The notes: generated by a model not told the origin, from the letters alone. A DNA stretch of 64,000 bases from Paenalicyclobacillus mengziensis (GCF_017298635.1 NZ_CP071182.1:3510001-3574000); one strand, 5' to 3'; counted from the first letter of the stretch, positions 43,274 through 52,438 are shown. A program made the numbers and translations.

Positions 43274-44035
43274 TTAGCGTTTAAACGATGCGAGCCCATC
43301 GTCGACAAAATAGACTTGACCGTTGCAAAATGACGCTTCGTTACTCGCTAAAAAGGCGACTAGATTGGCCACCTCTTCTGGTTGGCCAACCTTCCGTCGC
43401 ATCTGGGCCTTTTGTACCTCTTGCCACATGGCAGGGTTATCCTTCCAACCCTGAATGATAGCTGTGTCAATGAGACCCGGCGCAATGGCAACAACTCGGA
43501 TGTCATAGCGTGCCAGTTCAAGAGCCGCCGCTTTCGTCATCATGACAACGGCACCCTTACTTGCGTGATAGGGAAACTGGTGTCGGTCGGCCACAAACCC
43601 GTAAACGGACGCTGTATTAATGATGACACCACCCGTCCCTTGCGCGCGCAGTTGTTGCCCTGCAGCCTTTAACCCGTAAAACACACCGTGTTGATTAATA
43701 CCGACCGTGCGGTGGTACTCCTCAATCGGCATGTCGAGGAACGACACTTGCTGGTTGCCGACACCTGCATTGTTGAACATCACATCAAGGCGGCCAAACA
43801 ACCGGACTGTTTCACCGACAAGCGCTTCGACACTGTCGTAAGAAGCCGTATTCACGTGAACAAACGTTGCAGTACCACCCACGGACTCGATTTGCCGGAC
43901 TGTCTCTTCTCCACTTTCCTGAACGATATCCGCGACGACAACCTTCGCTCCCTCACTGGCCATTCGCAGCGCGCTGGCTCTGCCAATACCGCTGCCTGCA
44001 CCTGTGACGATGACCACCTTGTCTGTAAACCGCAT
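43274..44035 (-). CDS. Short-chain dehydrogenase/reductase of the acyl-CoA operon
   Basis: 253-aa SDR: GAGSGIG near residue 11, FNNAGVG, catalytic S in NTASVYG, YHASKGA near 150. The loop [16 protein letters not shown] after the active site differs from FabG and suggests a special substrate. GCAGGAGG precedes the ATG. It lies between the two acyl-CoA dehydrogenase genes with short gaps on both sides, and could oxidise a hydroxyacyl-CoA intermediate. Confidence 0.87.
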   Translation of the reverse strand: MRFTDKVVIVTGAGSGIGRASALRMASEGAKVVVADIVQESGEETVRQIESVGGTATFVHVNTASYDSVEALVGETVRLFGRLDVMFNNAGVGNQQVSFLDMPIEEYHRTVGINQHGVFYGLKAAGQQLRAQGTGGVIINTASVYGFVADRHQFPYHASKGAVVMMTKAAALELARYDIRVVAIAPGLIDTAIIQGWKDNPAMWQEVQKAQMRRKVGQPEEVANLVAFLASNEASFCNGQVYFVDDGLASFKR

Positions 44036-44052
44036 GTCATGGCCTCCTGCTC

Positions 44053-45204
44053 TTAATCCCGACCGAGTCTGCTTGCAATGATGTTCTTTTGAATCTCCGA
44101 TGTCCCTTCATAGATGCGCGTGATTCTAGCGTCACGGTAAAACCGTTCAATTGGATACTCCGCTATGTAGCCGACCCCGCCGTGAATCTGTACAGCCTTG
44201 TCTGCCACGCGGTTATAAACCTCTGATGCGTACAGTTTGAGCATTGCCGCTTCCTTCACGGTTGGCATCCCTTCATCCATCATCCAGGCAACGCGGTATA
44301 AAAACGACCTGAGCGACTCAATTTCGACAGCCATATCCGCCAGATAGTGCTGGATAATCTGTTGCTCAAAGATGGGTTTGCCAAACTGTTGCCGTTCCTT
44401 GGCGTAACGAATGGACATGTCAAGCAGATAATCACTTGAACCGAGGCATCGTGCAGCGAGGCCTGCTCTGCCGTTTGCAAGGATCTTCAGAGCGTTGACA
44501 TAGCCCATTCCGACGGCACCCATCACGTTCTCAACCGGCACCTCGAGGTCCTCAAAATAGAGTTGTGCGGTTTGTGAACCGTGTAGGCCCATTTTTTTCT
44601 CGATACTGCCAACGTGAAAACCTGGGAATGTCCGCTCGACGATGAATGACGTAATGCCCTTACTGCCCTTCGCCTTGTCCGTGACAGCCATCACAGTAAA
44701 GACGTTTGCAATGGGAGCGTTGGTACAATAAATCTTTTGCCCGTTCAGAATATACCTGTCACCTTTCTTGATTGCAGTCGTTTGAATCGCCGCTGCGTTT
44801 GAACCGGCTTGTGGTTCTGTGAGCGCAAACGCGCCAATCCATTCACCGCTCGCCATTTTGGGCAAGTAACGTCTCTTCTGCTCATCATTGCCGAGTTCGA
44901 CGATACCGACGGAACCGATGCCATTATGCGCGCCAAGAATGGTGGTGTAGCCGTTAATGGTCTTGCCGAGTTCCTCAAAAATTGCCGACTTACCCACCAT
45001 TCCTAGACCCATGCCACCGTACTCCTCAGGAATCGAAAGGCCAAACAGTCCAAGGCGTTTGGACTGGTCCAGGATTTCGTCCGGGACCCTGTCTTCTTGT
45101 TCAATCTGCATTGCCTTTGGCTCTACTTCATTTGCGATGAAATCTCGAACTGTCCCCTTCATGGCCATCAGGTCGTCGTCAAATCGAAAATCCACCTTTG
45201 TCAA
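44053..45204 (-). CDS. Acyl-CoA dehydrogenase (short/medium-chain type)
   Basis: 383-aa FAD enzyme forming 2-enoyl-CoA. Classic signatures are present: FALTEPQAGSNAAA near 123, YILNGQKIYCTNAP, and the C-terminal IHGGVGYIAEYPIERFYRD with YEGTSEIQ holding the catalytic glutamate near 364. TTG start with AAGGAAAGG upstream. It contrasts with the ACAD11-like enzyme two genes downstream, which lacks this glutamate, so the two should act on different intermediates. Confidence 0.93.
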   Translation of the reverse strand: MTKVDFRFDDDLMAMKGTVRDFIANEVEPKAMQIEQEDRVPDEILDQSKRLGLFGLSIPEEYGGMGLGMVGKSAIFEELGKTINGYTTILGAHNGIGSVGIVELGNDEQKRRYLPKMASGEWIGAFALTEPQAGSNAAAIQTTAIKKGDRYILNGQKIYCTNAPIANVFTVMAVTDKAKGSKGITSFIVERTFPGFHVGSIEKKMGLHGSQTAQLYFEDLEVPVENVMGAVGMGYVNALKILANGRAGLAARCLGSSDYLLDMSIRYAKERQQFGKPIFEQQIIQHYLADMAVEIESLRSFLYRVAWMMDEGMPTVKEAAMLKLYASEVYNRVADKAVQIHGGVGYIAEYPIERFYRDARITRIYEGTSEIQKNIIASRLGRD

Positions 45205-45251
45205 CTACCTTTCCTTCGAAATCCCAGCAGAAAATACAGCACATTGCGGAT

Positions 45252-45746
45252 TCATTTCCGTGATGAAGTGCTTTTGTGGTAGAACGACCCTGTTGCCGTT
45301 GCCACCAGCCTGCCTACGTCGTCTCGAACCTCGCAACGGGTCGAATTCACCTGGCCCCCTGCGTGAACGACTTCTCCACGAGCTGTCAATTGGTTTCCTC
45401 GTCCCGGCAAATGATATCGAACGGACAAGTCCAACGTGACTCCAGGGCGCTTCGCAGACATATAACTTGCCATACCCATGACGTTGTCACAAAGCAGTGC
45501 GGTAATACCTCCGTGCACCATATTCACTGGGTTCATGACCATCGGTCTTATCGGCAAGACAATGCTTGCTTCCTTTGCGTCTGCATTCATCCTGTCTTCT
45601 CCCAGCAGGTAGTGCAAAAAGTACAGGCCCTCCTCTCTCGTGCGCTTCTGTGCATCTGCGGCACGTAAGGCCATCTCGAGGTCTTCTTCGGTGTATTTTG
45701 CCAGTCGGTTCAGTAATTCGTCTTTCGTCACTTCGTCGTCACTCAT
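45252..45746 (-). CDS. PaaI-type hotdog thioesterase
   Basis: 164 aa. An N-terminal charged helical segment of about 40 residues precedes the hotdog domain with PVNMVHGGITALLCDNVMG near 73-91 and the DLSVRYHLPG strand. It probably hydrolyses an acyl-CoA and may act as overflow release of CoA in this operon. The gene lies 47 bp before the acyl-CoA dehydrogenase gene on the same strand. Confidence 0.83.
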   Translation of the reverse strand: MSDDEVTKDELLNRLAKYTEEDLEMALRAADAQKRTREEGLYFLHYLLGEDRMNADAKEASIVLPIRPMVMNPVNMVHGGITALLCDNVMGMASYMSAKRPGVTLDLSVRYHLPGRGNQLTARGEVVHAGGQVNSTRCEVRDDVGRLVATATGSFYHKSTSSRK

Positions 45747-45778
45747 TTCCCACCCCTAGGTGCATTTCTCATTTCACT

Positions 45779-45810
45779 GTTGCTGCTGTTCCCGGTTGCT
45801 GCTGTTCCCG
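45779..45810. repeat. 16-bp direct repeat upstream of the thioesterase gene
   Basis: GTTGCTGCTGTTCCCG is repeated exactly twice (45779-45794, 45795-45810) about 35 bp upstream of the start codon. Confidence 0.9.
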
Positions 45811-45901
45811 AGGCTAGTACTGACACTAAGTAAACAGCTTTAGCTAAATCCGGTCAGTTCCGACCGGTTGGTAGATTACAGTTACAGTTTAACACGAACG
45901 C

Positions 45902-46675
45902 CTATTTTGCAGTCGCACCGCCGTCAACAGCCAGGACTTGGCCGGTAACGTAATCTGAAGCAGCGGACGCCAAATACAGCGCCGCCCCTTGTAAGTCGCG
46001 TTCTCCACCAATGCGACGAAGCGGAGTCGACGCAATAATTCGGTCTCCACCATAGGCGAGGACATCTTTCGTCATCTTTGTGAGGAAAAAGCCAGGAGCG
46101 ATGGCATTGACGTAGATGTTATAGCGTGCCCATTTGATGGCAAGGTCTCGCGTCAGTGCAATGATGCCGCCTTTACTGGCGCTGTAACCGACAGCATCGA
46201 GACCCTCAGGCTCTGAACCGCGCAGGCCTGCAACCGATGCAATATTGACGATTTTGCCGCCGCCATGTTCCTTCATGAACCTGCCAACCTCTTGCGACAT
46301 CAAAAAAGTCCCCGTCAAATTGGTCTGCAGAACCTTTTGCCAAGCGTCGTAAGGCATGTCAAGGGCGGGTGCTCCCCACGATGCGCCGCTGTTGTTGACA
46401 AGAATGTCAATCTTGCCAAAGCGAGCTCTTGCCTCTTTCACGACTTGCGCCACTGAATCCGGATTGGTTACGTCAAGTTGAAGAGCCAGTGCTTCTCCAC
46501 CTGCAGATTCCAATTGTTCCTGAACCTGTTTGCAGTTCTCTACGCGTCTCGAACACAGTACGACCTTCGCGCCGGCCTCAACGAAAGCCTCAGCAATCTG
46601 CTGTCCGAGCCCGCGGCCACCTCCGGTAATTACGGCTACCTTCCCCGTCAATCGAAATAAATCAAAAACGTCCAT
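45902..46675 (-). CDS. Short-chain dehydrogenase/reductase, first gene of the acyl-CoA operon
   Basis: 257-aa SDR: GGGRGLG near residue 17, NNSGASWG near 92, catalytic IASVAG, YSASKGG near 162 and LTKMTKD. It resembles the 3-oxoacyl-ACP reductase/gluconate 5-dehydrogenase type. The ATG at 46675 follows GAGGTGATGAC; the upstream frame to 46708 adds 11 residues without a site. A 155-bp gap separates it from the next gene, so it may be its own unit or the operon start. Confidence 0.87.
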   Translation of the reverse strand: MDVFDLFRLTGKVAVITGGGRGLGQQIAEAFVEAGAKVVLCSRRVENCKQVQEQLESAGGEALALQLDVTNPDSVAQVVKEARARFGKIDILVNNSGASWGAPALDMPYDAWQKVLQTNLTGTFLMSQEVGRFMKEHGGGKIVNIASVAGLRGSEPEGLDAVGYSASKGGIIALTRDLAIKWARYNIYVNAIAPGFFLTKMTKDVLAYGGDRIIASTPLRRIGGERDLQGAALYLASAASDYVTGQVLAVDGGATAK

Positions 46676-47047
46676 GTCATCACCTCGGCTGATTTTGGAG
46701 TCCGACACCTTGATTGCGGTGGTCTTGCTGGGTTGAATGGGAGGTCAACTCGCGATTGACAGCGGTTACATCCACAAAAGCAAACGAATGTGTGTAACCC
46801 CTGATGGTGTATCGTTCGGATTACTTCAATTATACGGGATAATACGCACAAATGACCATGGGGTCGTCAATAGATTCCGCCAAATTGATAGGAGCACCAG
46901 ACGCGTTTTGTGTATAAAAGGTCAAATATTCAAATGAATTCGTTTGCATCAAAACAATACGTTAAGTTTCCTGACATTTTCCCTTGAGTTCGTGCGCTAA
47001 TCCGGCTAATTTACTGCTAACACCGAACACACTAAGGAGGTTTCGCC
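46676..47047. other. Divergent regulatory region of the acyl-CoA operon and amtB
   Basis: No gene seen. On the minus strand a TATAAT (near 46832-46837) lies about 160 bp ahead of the SDR gene, with weak -35 candidates only. GGTTACA (46764-46770) and TGTAACC (46793-46799) are perfect inverted half-sites 22 bp apart, downstream of that -10, a position suited to a repressor. No regulator gene is near. The amtB side ends in AAGGAGG before TTG. Confidence 0.45.
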
Positions 47048-48415
47048 TTGAAAAGTCCCCGAAAAACCCGGATCGCGTTGTTTTTAGTTACTTTTTTGTC
47101 AATTTTATCAATTCCTGTTGTTAGCTTTGCTAACACAACCACCCCAGCTATCAGCGCTGGTGACACAGCCTGGATTTTGGCGTCGTCTGCCTTGGTCCTC
47201 ATCATGACGCCGGGAGTTGCCTTCTTTTACGGGGGTCTGGTGAGAACAAAGAATGTCATTACGACCATGTTTCAAGTCTTTGCTGTGATTCTCGTTGTTT
47301 CTATCCAGTGGGTGGTGGTCGGCTACAGCCTCGCTTTTGGACCGGATGTGCACGGCATCATCGGAAACCTTCAGTGGGTTTTGTTTCATGGTGTTGGCGC
47401 GACCCCCAGCTCTTACGCTCCAACGATTCCTGCAACCGTCTATGGCATCTTTCAAATGATGTTTGCCATCATCACACCAGCGCTGATTGTCGGAGGACTG
47501 GCTGAGCGTACGAAATTCTCTGCCTTTCTCGTGTTTATCGTCCTATGGGCTACCTTTATCTACGACCCGTTAGCGCACTGGGTCTGGGGCGGCGGCTGGC
47601 TCGAAAAATTAGGGGTTCTCGACTTCGCTGGCGGCACCGTAGTTCACATTAGTTCCGGAATTGCAGGTCTTGTCGCAGCCCTCTACCTTGGGAAGCGGGC
47701 AGAACACGGGACTGAAATCAAGGCGCACAACGTTCCGTTCGTCGTCCTTGGCGTTGCGCTCCTTTGGTTCGGGTGGTTTGGCTTTAACGCGGGCAGCGCA
47801 CTCAGTGCCAACGGCGTATCCGCCAATGCCTTCTTGACAACGAACACCGCAACGGCAGCATCTGCTCTAGGCTGGATGTTGGTTGAGAAGCTTCGTACCG
47901 GGCACGTCACACTAGTCGGGGCTTCCGCCGGGGCGGTGGCTGGCCTGGTCGCCATTACACCAGCAGCTGGCTTTGTAACGCCAAGTGCGAGCATCGTCCT
48001 TGGTTTCATCGGCGGAATCATCTGCTACTTTGCATCAACATTGATGAAATCCAAACTTGGGTACGATGATGCCCTCGATGCCTTTGGCGGGCACGGAATT
48101 GGCGGCATCTGGGGAGCCTTTGCAACAGGTCTGTTTGCGACAACGGTCGTAAACAGCAGCGGTGCAAACGGATTGTTGGCGGGAAATCCAGTGCAACTGT
48201 GGCACCAGGTGATTGGTATTTTGGCGACTGTCGCCTTCTCAGGAATCGGATCATGGGTGCTACTCAAAGTCGTCGATGTCACCATGGGAATCCGGGTGAC
48301 CCGGGAAGAAGAGCTTATGGGGCTCGACTACACACTGCACCGTGAGTCTGCTTATCCAGAGACACTGTCTGCTGATGAACTGGCCAAGATATTCAAAACG
48401 CAAGCCGTGAAGTAA
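47048..48415 (+). CDS. amtB: Ammonium transporter AmtB
   Basis: 455-aa channel for ammonium with a cleavable signal peptide (about residues 1-29, ending SFANT) and eleven membrane helices. Signatures: FFYGGLVRTKN near 59, the pore histidines in VVHISSG and FGGHGIGG, and WFGWFGFNAGSAL near 233. TTG start with AAGGAGG at 7 nt. The usual partner glnK is not adjacent, so control by PII must act in trans if it occurs. Confidence 0.95.
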   Translation: MKSPRKTRIALFLVTFLSILSIPVVSFANTTTPAISAGDTAWILASSALVLIMTPGVAFFYGGLVRTKNVITTMFQVFAVILVVSIQWVVVGYSLAFGPDVHGIIGNLQWVLFHGVGATPSSYAPTIPATVYGIFQMMFAIITPALIVGGLAERTKFSAFLVFIVLWATFIYDPLAHWVWGGGWLEKLGVLDFAGGTVVHISSGIAGLVAALYLGKRAEHGTEIKAHNVPFVVLGVALLWFGWFGFNAGSALSANGVSANAFLTTNTATAASALGWMLVEKLRTGHVTLVGASAGAVAGLVAITPAAGFVTPSASIVLGFIGGIICYFASTLMKSKLGYDDALDAFGGHGIGGIWGAFATGLFATTVVNSSGANGLLAGNPVQLWHQVIGILATVAFSGIGSWVLLKVVDVTMGIRVTREEELMGLDYTLHRESAYPETLSADELAKIFKTQAVK

Positions 48416-48482
48416 TGCAGTTGTTAAGTATCTCGTTTTCCGGGGGTCTTGTGAAAATCGGAAGCAAAAATAGAAAAACGAT

Positions 48483-48532
48483 GTTGACCAGGGTCCAGGC
48501 GAACGTAGAAAAAGGCCTGGACCTTGGTCAAC
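48483..48532. repeat. 18-bp inverted repeat between amtB and the DUF294 gene
   Basis: GTTGACCAGGGTCCAGGC (48483-48500) and GCCTGGACCTTGGTCAAC (48515-48532) pair at every position with one G-U, with a 14-nt A-rich loop. There is no T-run after it on either strand, so it may be a processing hairpin or operator rather than a terminator. Confidence 0.8.
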
Positions 48533-48643
48533 GCATCAGGGGTCAAGGTAATGATGATGTTCCCTGATTCCATCCAAGCGCCAGACATCAATGAAAATTG
48601 AGAGTTTTGTAGTATATCAAGAACCATGCCCGGGAGGCGTCCC

Positions 48644-49681
48644 ATGAGCAGAATTCATTTACCGAAATTGGACTGGTCATGGCAAGCCGGGCCGCCTGTA
48701 GAATCTGCTGTTCAGAAATGGCAAGAGCGGTTACGACAGGTTACCCGCCAGTGGATGCGCGCCGGTGCACCTGTCACGGACTGGCTGTATGCCTATAACG
48801 CCCTTCGCACTGACTTGCTGCGGTGTATGTGGAACGAGATGATTCCTGAGGATCATCGCGTCGACATAGAATACATCACGCTTGGATCTACCGCGCGACA
48901 AGAAGATGTGTTTGACAGCGATCTCGATTATGCCCTGCTCCTGCACAAACCGGTCAACATGGAAGCTGTTCGTCCCCAACTATATCGGTTTGTTGAACGA
49001 ATGGACGCGCTCGGTTTCCCGCCCTGTAAAGGATTTGTGATGGGGACAAACGTACGCTGGTCTGGAACCGTCGAAGAGTGGCAACAACGGGTGCAGTCTT
49101 ACTTCCAATTTCCGGACTGGGAAAACGTCCGGTACTTATTTATCCTGCTTGACAGTCGCGTGCTCACCGGGCAATCCTTAACGCACGAACAGGGGGACTG
49201 GGAACAGCTTCGTTCTAGTGTACAGGAGCAGTTACGATTGGCGCCCTATCTGTGTTGGGAAATGGCCCACCTCGGGATTCAAAACACGGTCAGTAAAGCT
49301 CGTGTAAACCCGGCGGTTCTGCGCTTTGGACACGGTTCCATTGATATCAAAAATGGTCTTTTGAACCCCGTACTTCACTCTATCAGGCTCTTAGCAGTAG
49401 CACATCAGGTCTTTGCGGTGAACACAGAACGTCGACTCTTGGAATTGACCCGTTGCGGAGCGCTTGACAGAGACCTAATGCACCGACTGGAGGGATGTGT
49501 CGATTACGCCTGGCGGACGCGCATCAAGCAGTATATCGACAGCCCGTACACAGAAACGAGTACGCACGAAGTACCGCTTTTTCGCATGAGTCTAGAGCAA
49601 CGCCATACACTCGCTAGGCACCTCGATACTGCAAAAAAGCTGGAGCGGATGATTTTGCGCCGTTTTCGAAAGCCGAGGTGA
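48644..49681 (+). CDS. DUF294-type putative nucleotidyltransferase
   Basis: 345 aa. The nucleotidyltransferase motif GSTAR-QEDVFDSDLDYALLL lies near residues 87-106, giving the G-S and D-x-D pattern of the Pol beta/GlnD superfamily. The C-terminal 150 residues are helical and match the DUF294 C-terminal substrate domain. CBS domains present in many relatives are missing here. GGGAGGCGTCCC places the ATG. The next gene, a DnaQ-type exonuclease, is 6 bp away; this pair is often seen together near transporters, but its substrate is unknown. Confidence 0.8.
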   Translation: MSRIHLPKLDWSWQAGPPVESAVQKWQERLRQVTRQWMRAGAPVTDWLYAYNALRTDLLRCMWNEMIPEDHRVDIEYITLGSTARQEDVFDSDLDYALLLHKPVNMEAVRPQLYRFVERMDALGFPPCKGFVMGTNVRWSGTVEEWQQRVQSYFQFPDWENVRYLFILLDSRVLTGQSLTHEQGDWEQLRSSVQEQLRLAPYLCWEMAHLGIQNTVSKARVNPAVLRFGHGSIDIKNGLLNPVLHSIRLLAVAHQVFAVNTERRLLELTRCGALDRDLMHRLEGCVDYAWRTRIKQYIDSPYTETSTHEVPLFRMSLEQRHTLARHLDTAKKLERMILRRFRKPR

Positions 49682-49687
49682 AGAAAC

Positions 49688-50449
49688 ATGCCATGGTTTC
49701 GTGGAGAGAATGCGCCAAATCCACGCCTCACGCGACAAATAGTACGCGAACTACTCACCGACGAGCAGCACGGTTCTGTTGCCTGGGACTTGCCCGTTCA
49801 AGATGCACCTTACTTTGTGATTGATATTGAGACAAGCGGGTTCTCGCCGCAAACAGACATCGTCCTGTCGATTGCATCGGCGACGCTACGGTTACCAAAC
49901 CTCGACCTCGACTGTGAGGGGACTCCAAATACTCACTTAGCTCCTGAGCCGCAGACGATTCCTGAGCCCGAGCTTTGGCAAAATCTCGAATACGCGTTGA
50001 TAGGCCTCCGTGACACATCCATCGTACCGTCGTGCATCTGGCAACTGACCGGGCTTACACCAGAGTCCCTTGTCCAGGGGCGCGACTGGCGAGAGGTTTT
50101 GCTCGAAACACTAAAACGTGCCGGCGGGGCTGTCTGGGTGGCGCACCACGCCCGGCACGAACTGTCGTTTCTGCAAAATTCGGCCCGGGACTTCTGGCGA
50201 CTTCGCCTTCACCCGATTGTGATAGACACTGCCTTAGTCGCGCAGGCACTGGTCGGACACCCACAGATACCCACTCTAGATGAGGTGTGTACGTGGCTTG
50301 ATGTCCCCATTGGCAAAAGGCACCAAGCGGATGAAGATGTCCGCATGACTGCTTTGGTCTGGCAAAAAGAGGCGAAACTTTGCCAGGCACTCGGTCTCTC
50401 AACCGTCGGGCAAGTCATCGAATGGGCACGCGCGCGGGCAGAAGGCTAG
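49688..50449 (+). CDS. DnaQ-like DEDDh 3'-5' exonuclease
   Basis: 253 aa. The Exo I motif is VIDIETSGFSP near residue 46, Exo II lies around AHHARHELSFLQ near 151, and Exo III is the HQADEDVRMT motif near 220 with the DEDDh histidine. It resembles the epsilon subunit of DNA polymerase III but has no polymerase link. AGGTGAAGAAAC overlaps the upstream stop, so it is translated together with the DUF294 protein, suggesting a shared nucleotide-signal or RNA task. Confidence 0.85.
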   Translation: MPWFRGENAPNPRLTRQIVRELLTDEQHGSVAWDLPVQDAPYFVIDIETSGFSPQTDIVLSIASATLRLPNLDLDCEGTPNTHLAPEPQTIPEPELWQNLEYALIGLRDTSIVPSCIWQLTGLTPESLVQGRDWREVLLETLKRAGGAVWVAHHARHELSFLQNSARDFWRLRLHPIVIDTALVAQALVGHPQIPTLDEVCTWLDVPIGKRHQADEDVRMTALVWQKEAKLCQALGLSTVGQVIEWARARAEG

Positions 50450-50489
50450 AAATGTCTGTTGCCTTGTTCATCGACTATTTTACTTGTGA

Positions 50490-50669
50490 CTAGAGGAGGC
50501 GGCGATACGTGATGGTGAGCTTGTCACCATGACGCTTCACATCTACCACCTTGATTTGCGAAGTCTCCACCATGGTCTTGACTCTGTTCATAAACTCGGA
50601 CCACTCCATCACGTCATCTTTTGCCAGTGTCAAGGTCTCAAAGACATTCGATTGCTGAAGGTTCCTCAC
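50490..50669 (-). CDS. Small protein of unknown function
   Basis: About 59 aa from GTG 50669, which has GGAGGGATGG upstream; the frame reaches ATG 50690. The product is soluble with a helical middle (EWSEFMNRVKTMVETSQ) and a beta-like basic end (VVDVKRHGDKLTITYRRLL). No family recognised. It lies alone on the minus strand between the exonuclease and the MFS gene. Confidence 0.5.
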   Translation of the reverse strand: MRNLQQSNVFETLTLAKDDVMEWSEFMNRVKTMVETSQIKVVDVKRHGDKLTITYRRLL

Positions 50670-50865
50670 AAGGCCATCCCTCCACGCCATTCACGCAAAA
50701 GTATGCAGTTAATGGGATGACGATAACCCGCCTTGCGCTTGTCAGACAATGGGATATGTCATCTTCTATGACATCCCGAGGTGTGATATCGCAATTTTGT
50801 CAGGTAATTTCACACGGCTTTCCGGACGAAAACATCGTCTGGTCCTTGTCCCATCATCGTTCCCA

Positions 50866-52218
50866 TCAAGTCGTCTCTGGTTTTGGTACGTCTGTTGCTG
50901 CCTCGTACACCTCAGACTCATATCTGTGAAACGTAAAGAAGTAGTAGACGGAGCCAATCAAGTAAAAGGTTGCCGTCGCGGTGAAAACAATCGCGTAACC
51001 TGTGTAAGAGCCGTAGTGGTGTACAATCCTCGTACTGACGGGGCCCATCACCGCCCATCCCAAGCTCCACAAGGTTTGCCCTACACTCACCGCGAAGCCC
51101 CTGATATCTTCGCTCACAAGCGCCATCATGACAGAGTCCTGAATCGGATTGGCCGCATTCATAAGTGCGTTTCGAACCACCACTGCGCCTGAGGCCAGCC
51201 ATGCATTCGTTGCGTAGGCGGTGGTCAGCAAGAATGGAATCGACGACATCTGGAACGTAACTGCCGCTTTAACTGGACCAATTCGTCGTGCGAGGGCCGG
51301 CCCGATAAACATGGCCAGCGCTGTCACCGCCTGAGCTAGGCCAATGACAATACCGATACTTACTTTGGTCATGTGAAAACGTTCGGCGAAATACAGGTTT
51401 AAGTATGGAATGACCAGGCCAGCACCAAACCCGACCAAGGTCGATGCCACAGCAAACTTCATCACCAAAAACAACTGAGCTCGTGACCCGCGAAACTTGA
51501 ATCTTGACCGCAGTCGCAAGCGTTTAGGTTGCCGCGAAAGGCCCCTACTGCGTGACGTTTGTGACTGCAGATCCGTCTCGTCGTCCATAGGACGGCGTAC
51601 ACGTGGCCTCTGCACTTGTTCAATTTTGGAAAATGGAATCAGGCTAAACAATGCAATGAACGCGCCAATCAGGAGTGTCAGTCTAATGGACCAAACGGGG
51701 CCTAAAAATGAACCGAAGCCTTGAGCGAGACTTCCAGAAGCGACGCTTCCCACCACCTGAGCCACCAAAGTAATGCCAAAATTCACACTAAAGAGATGAA
51801 ACCGATCTTCCTTCTCTGTGTTTTCCGCAAGTAACGGCAAAGCAGAAACCCAAATCACAGACGAGACCATCCCTGCCGCAAAGGCACCCATCACAATCAA
51901 CCAGGGCGAGTTGGCCAGTGCCTGTCCCATCATGACGATGCTACTCAGCGCACCGGCAAAAAGCACCGCGGTGCGGCGTCCAATGCGGTCACTAATGATG
52001 CCTGCTGGTACCAGCGACAGTGTGCTCGCGAGCGAACTCGCCGAGACGTACGCCCCCGCGACCGTATCCGGGAACCCGAGGCTCTTGATGTAGAGGTTGT
52101 ACAGAATGCCGGCGAAGCCCATACCAAACTGAGCTAAAAATGAAGCTAGAAAGTAGAGTCGCACATTCCGGTGCGCTCCCTTGAGAATGTCTCGGTACTC
52201 ACTGAAGATGGACCCCAT
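50866..52218 (-). CDS. Major facilitator superfamily transporter
   Basis: 450 aa, about twelve membrane helices in two halves. The loop 2-3 motif reads GIISDRIGRRTAVLFAG near residue 73, and the central loop (about 200-245) is long and strongly basic. The second half contains GPALARRIGPVKAA, a repeat of the motif. Probably an efflux carrier; substrate not predictable. ATG is preceded by GGAGCTGAC. Confidence 0.85.
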   Translation of the reverse strand: MGSIFSEYRDILKGAHRNVRLYFLASFLAQFGMGFAGILYNLYIKSLGFPDTVAGAYVSASSLASTLSLVPAGIISDRIGRRTAVLFAGALSSIVMMGQALANSPWLIVMGAFAAGMVSSVIWVSALPLLAENTEKEDRFHLFSVNFGITLVAQVVGSVASGSLAQGFGSFLGPVWSIRLTLLIGAFIALFSLIPFSKIEQVQRPRVRRPMDDETDLQSQTSRSRGLSRQPKRLRLRSRFKFRGSRAQLFLVMKFAVASTLVGFGAGLVIPYLNLYFAERFHMTKVSIGIVIGLAQAVTALAMFIGPALARRIGPVKAAVTFQMSSIPFLLTTAYATNAWLASGAVVVRNALMNAANPIQDSVMMALVSEDIRGFAVSVGQTLWSLGWAVMGPVSTRIVHHYGSYTGYAIVFTATATFYLIGSVYYFFTFHRYESEVYEAATDVPKPETT

Positions 52219-52384
52219 ACGATGTCAGCTCCTTGCATGCCATGCCCAGCATCACTGAGCATACACACTGCCTCGGAACTTTACAATGGGGCGTGGGGGC
52301 GTGCCGACTACAGAAAGGCCCCCAAAAATGCCCTTACAGAAGGGCCATGCGCAATTGTCCCTGCAGATGGGGCCCTGCAGAAAG

Positions 52385-52412
52385 AGCCAGGATTGGAATG
52401 CCAACCCTGGCT
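52385..52412. repeat. Hairpin near the end of the ATP-grasp gene
   Basis: AGCCAGG (52385-52391) with inner TTGG pairs with CCAA and CCTGGCT (52406-52412). It lies 26 bp past the stop codon of the minus-strand ATP-grasp gene and may be its terminator, although no T-run follows. The surrounding 120 bp hold several CTGCAG-(N)4-GGGCC words. Confidence 0.45.
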
Positions 52413-52438
52413 GCAGAGGGACCACAGAGACCTATCCA

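Noticed and set aside
48424..48627. Possible 67-aa minus-strand gene between amtB and the DUF294 gene
   Set aside because: Composition is not absurd, but there is no ribosome binding site, it overlaps the opposite gene start, and the middle is the 18-bp inverted repeat.
50751..50777. Terminator after the MFS gene (GGGATATGTCAT / ATGACATCCC)
   Set aside because: The stem is interrupted by two extra bases and no T-run follows; too weak to annotate.
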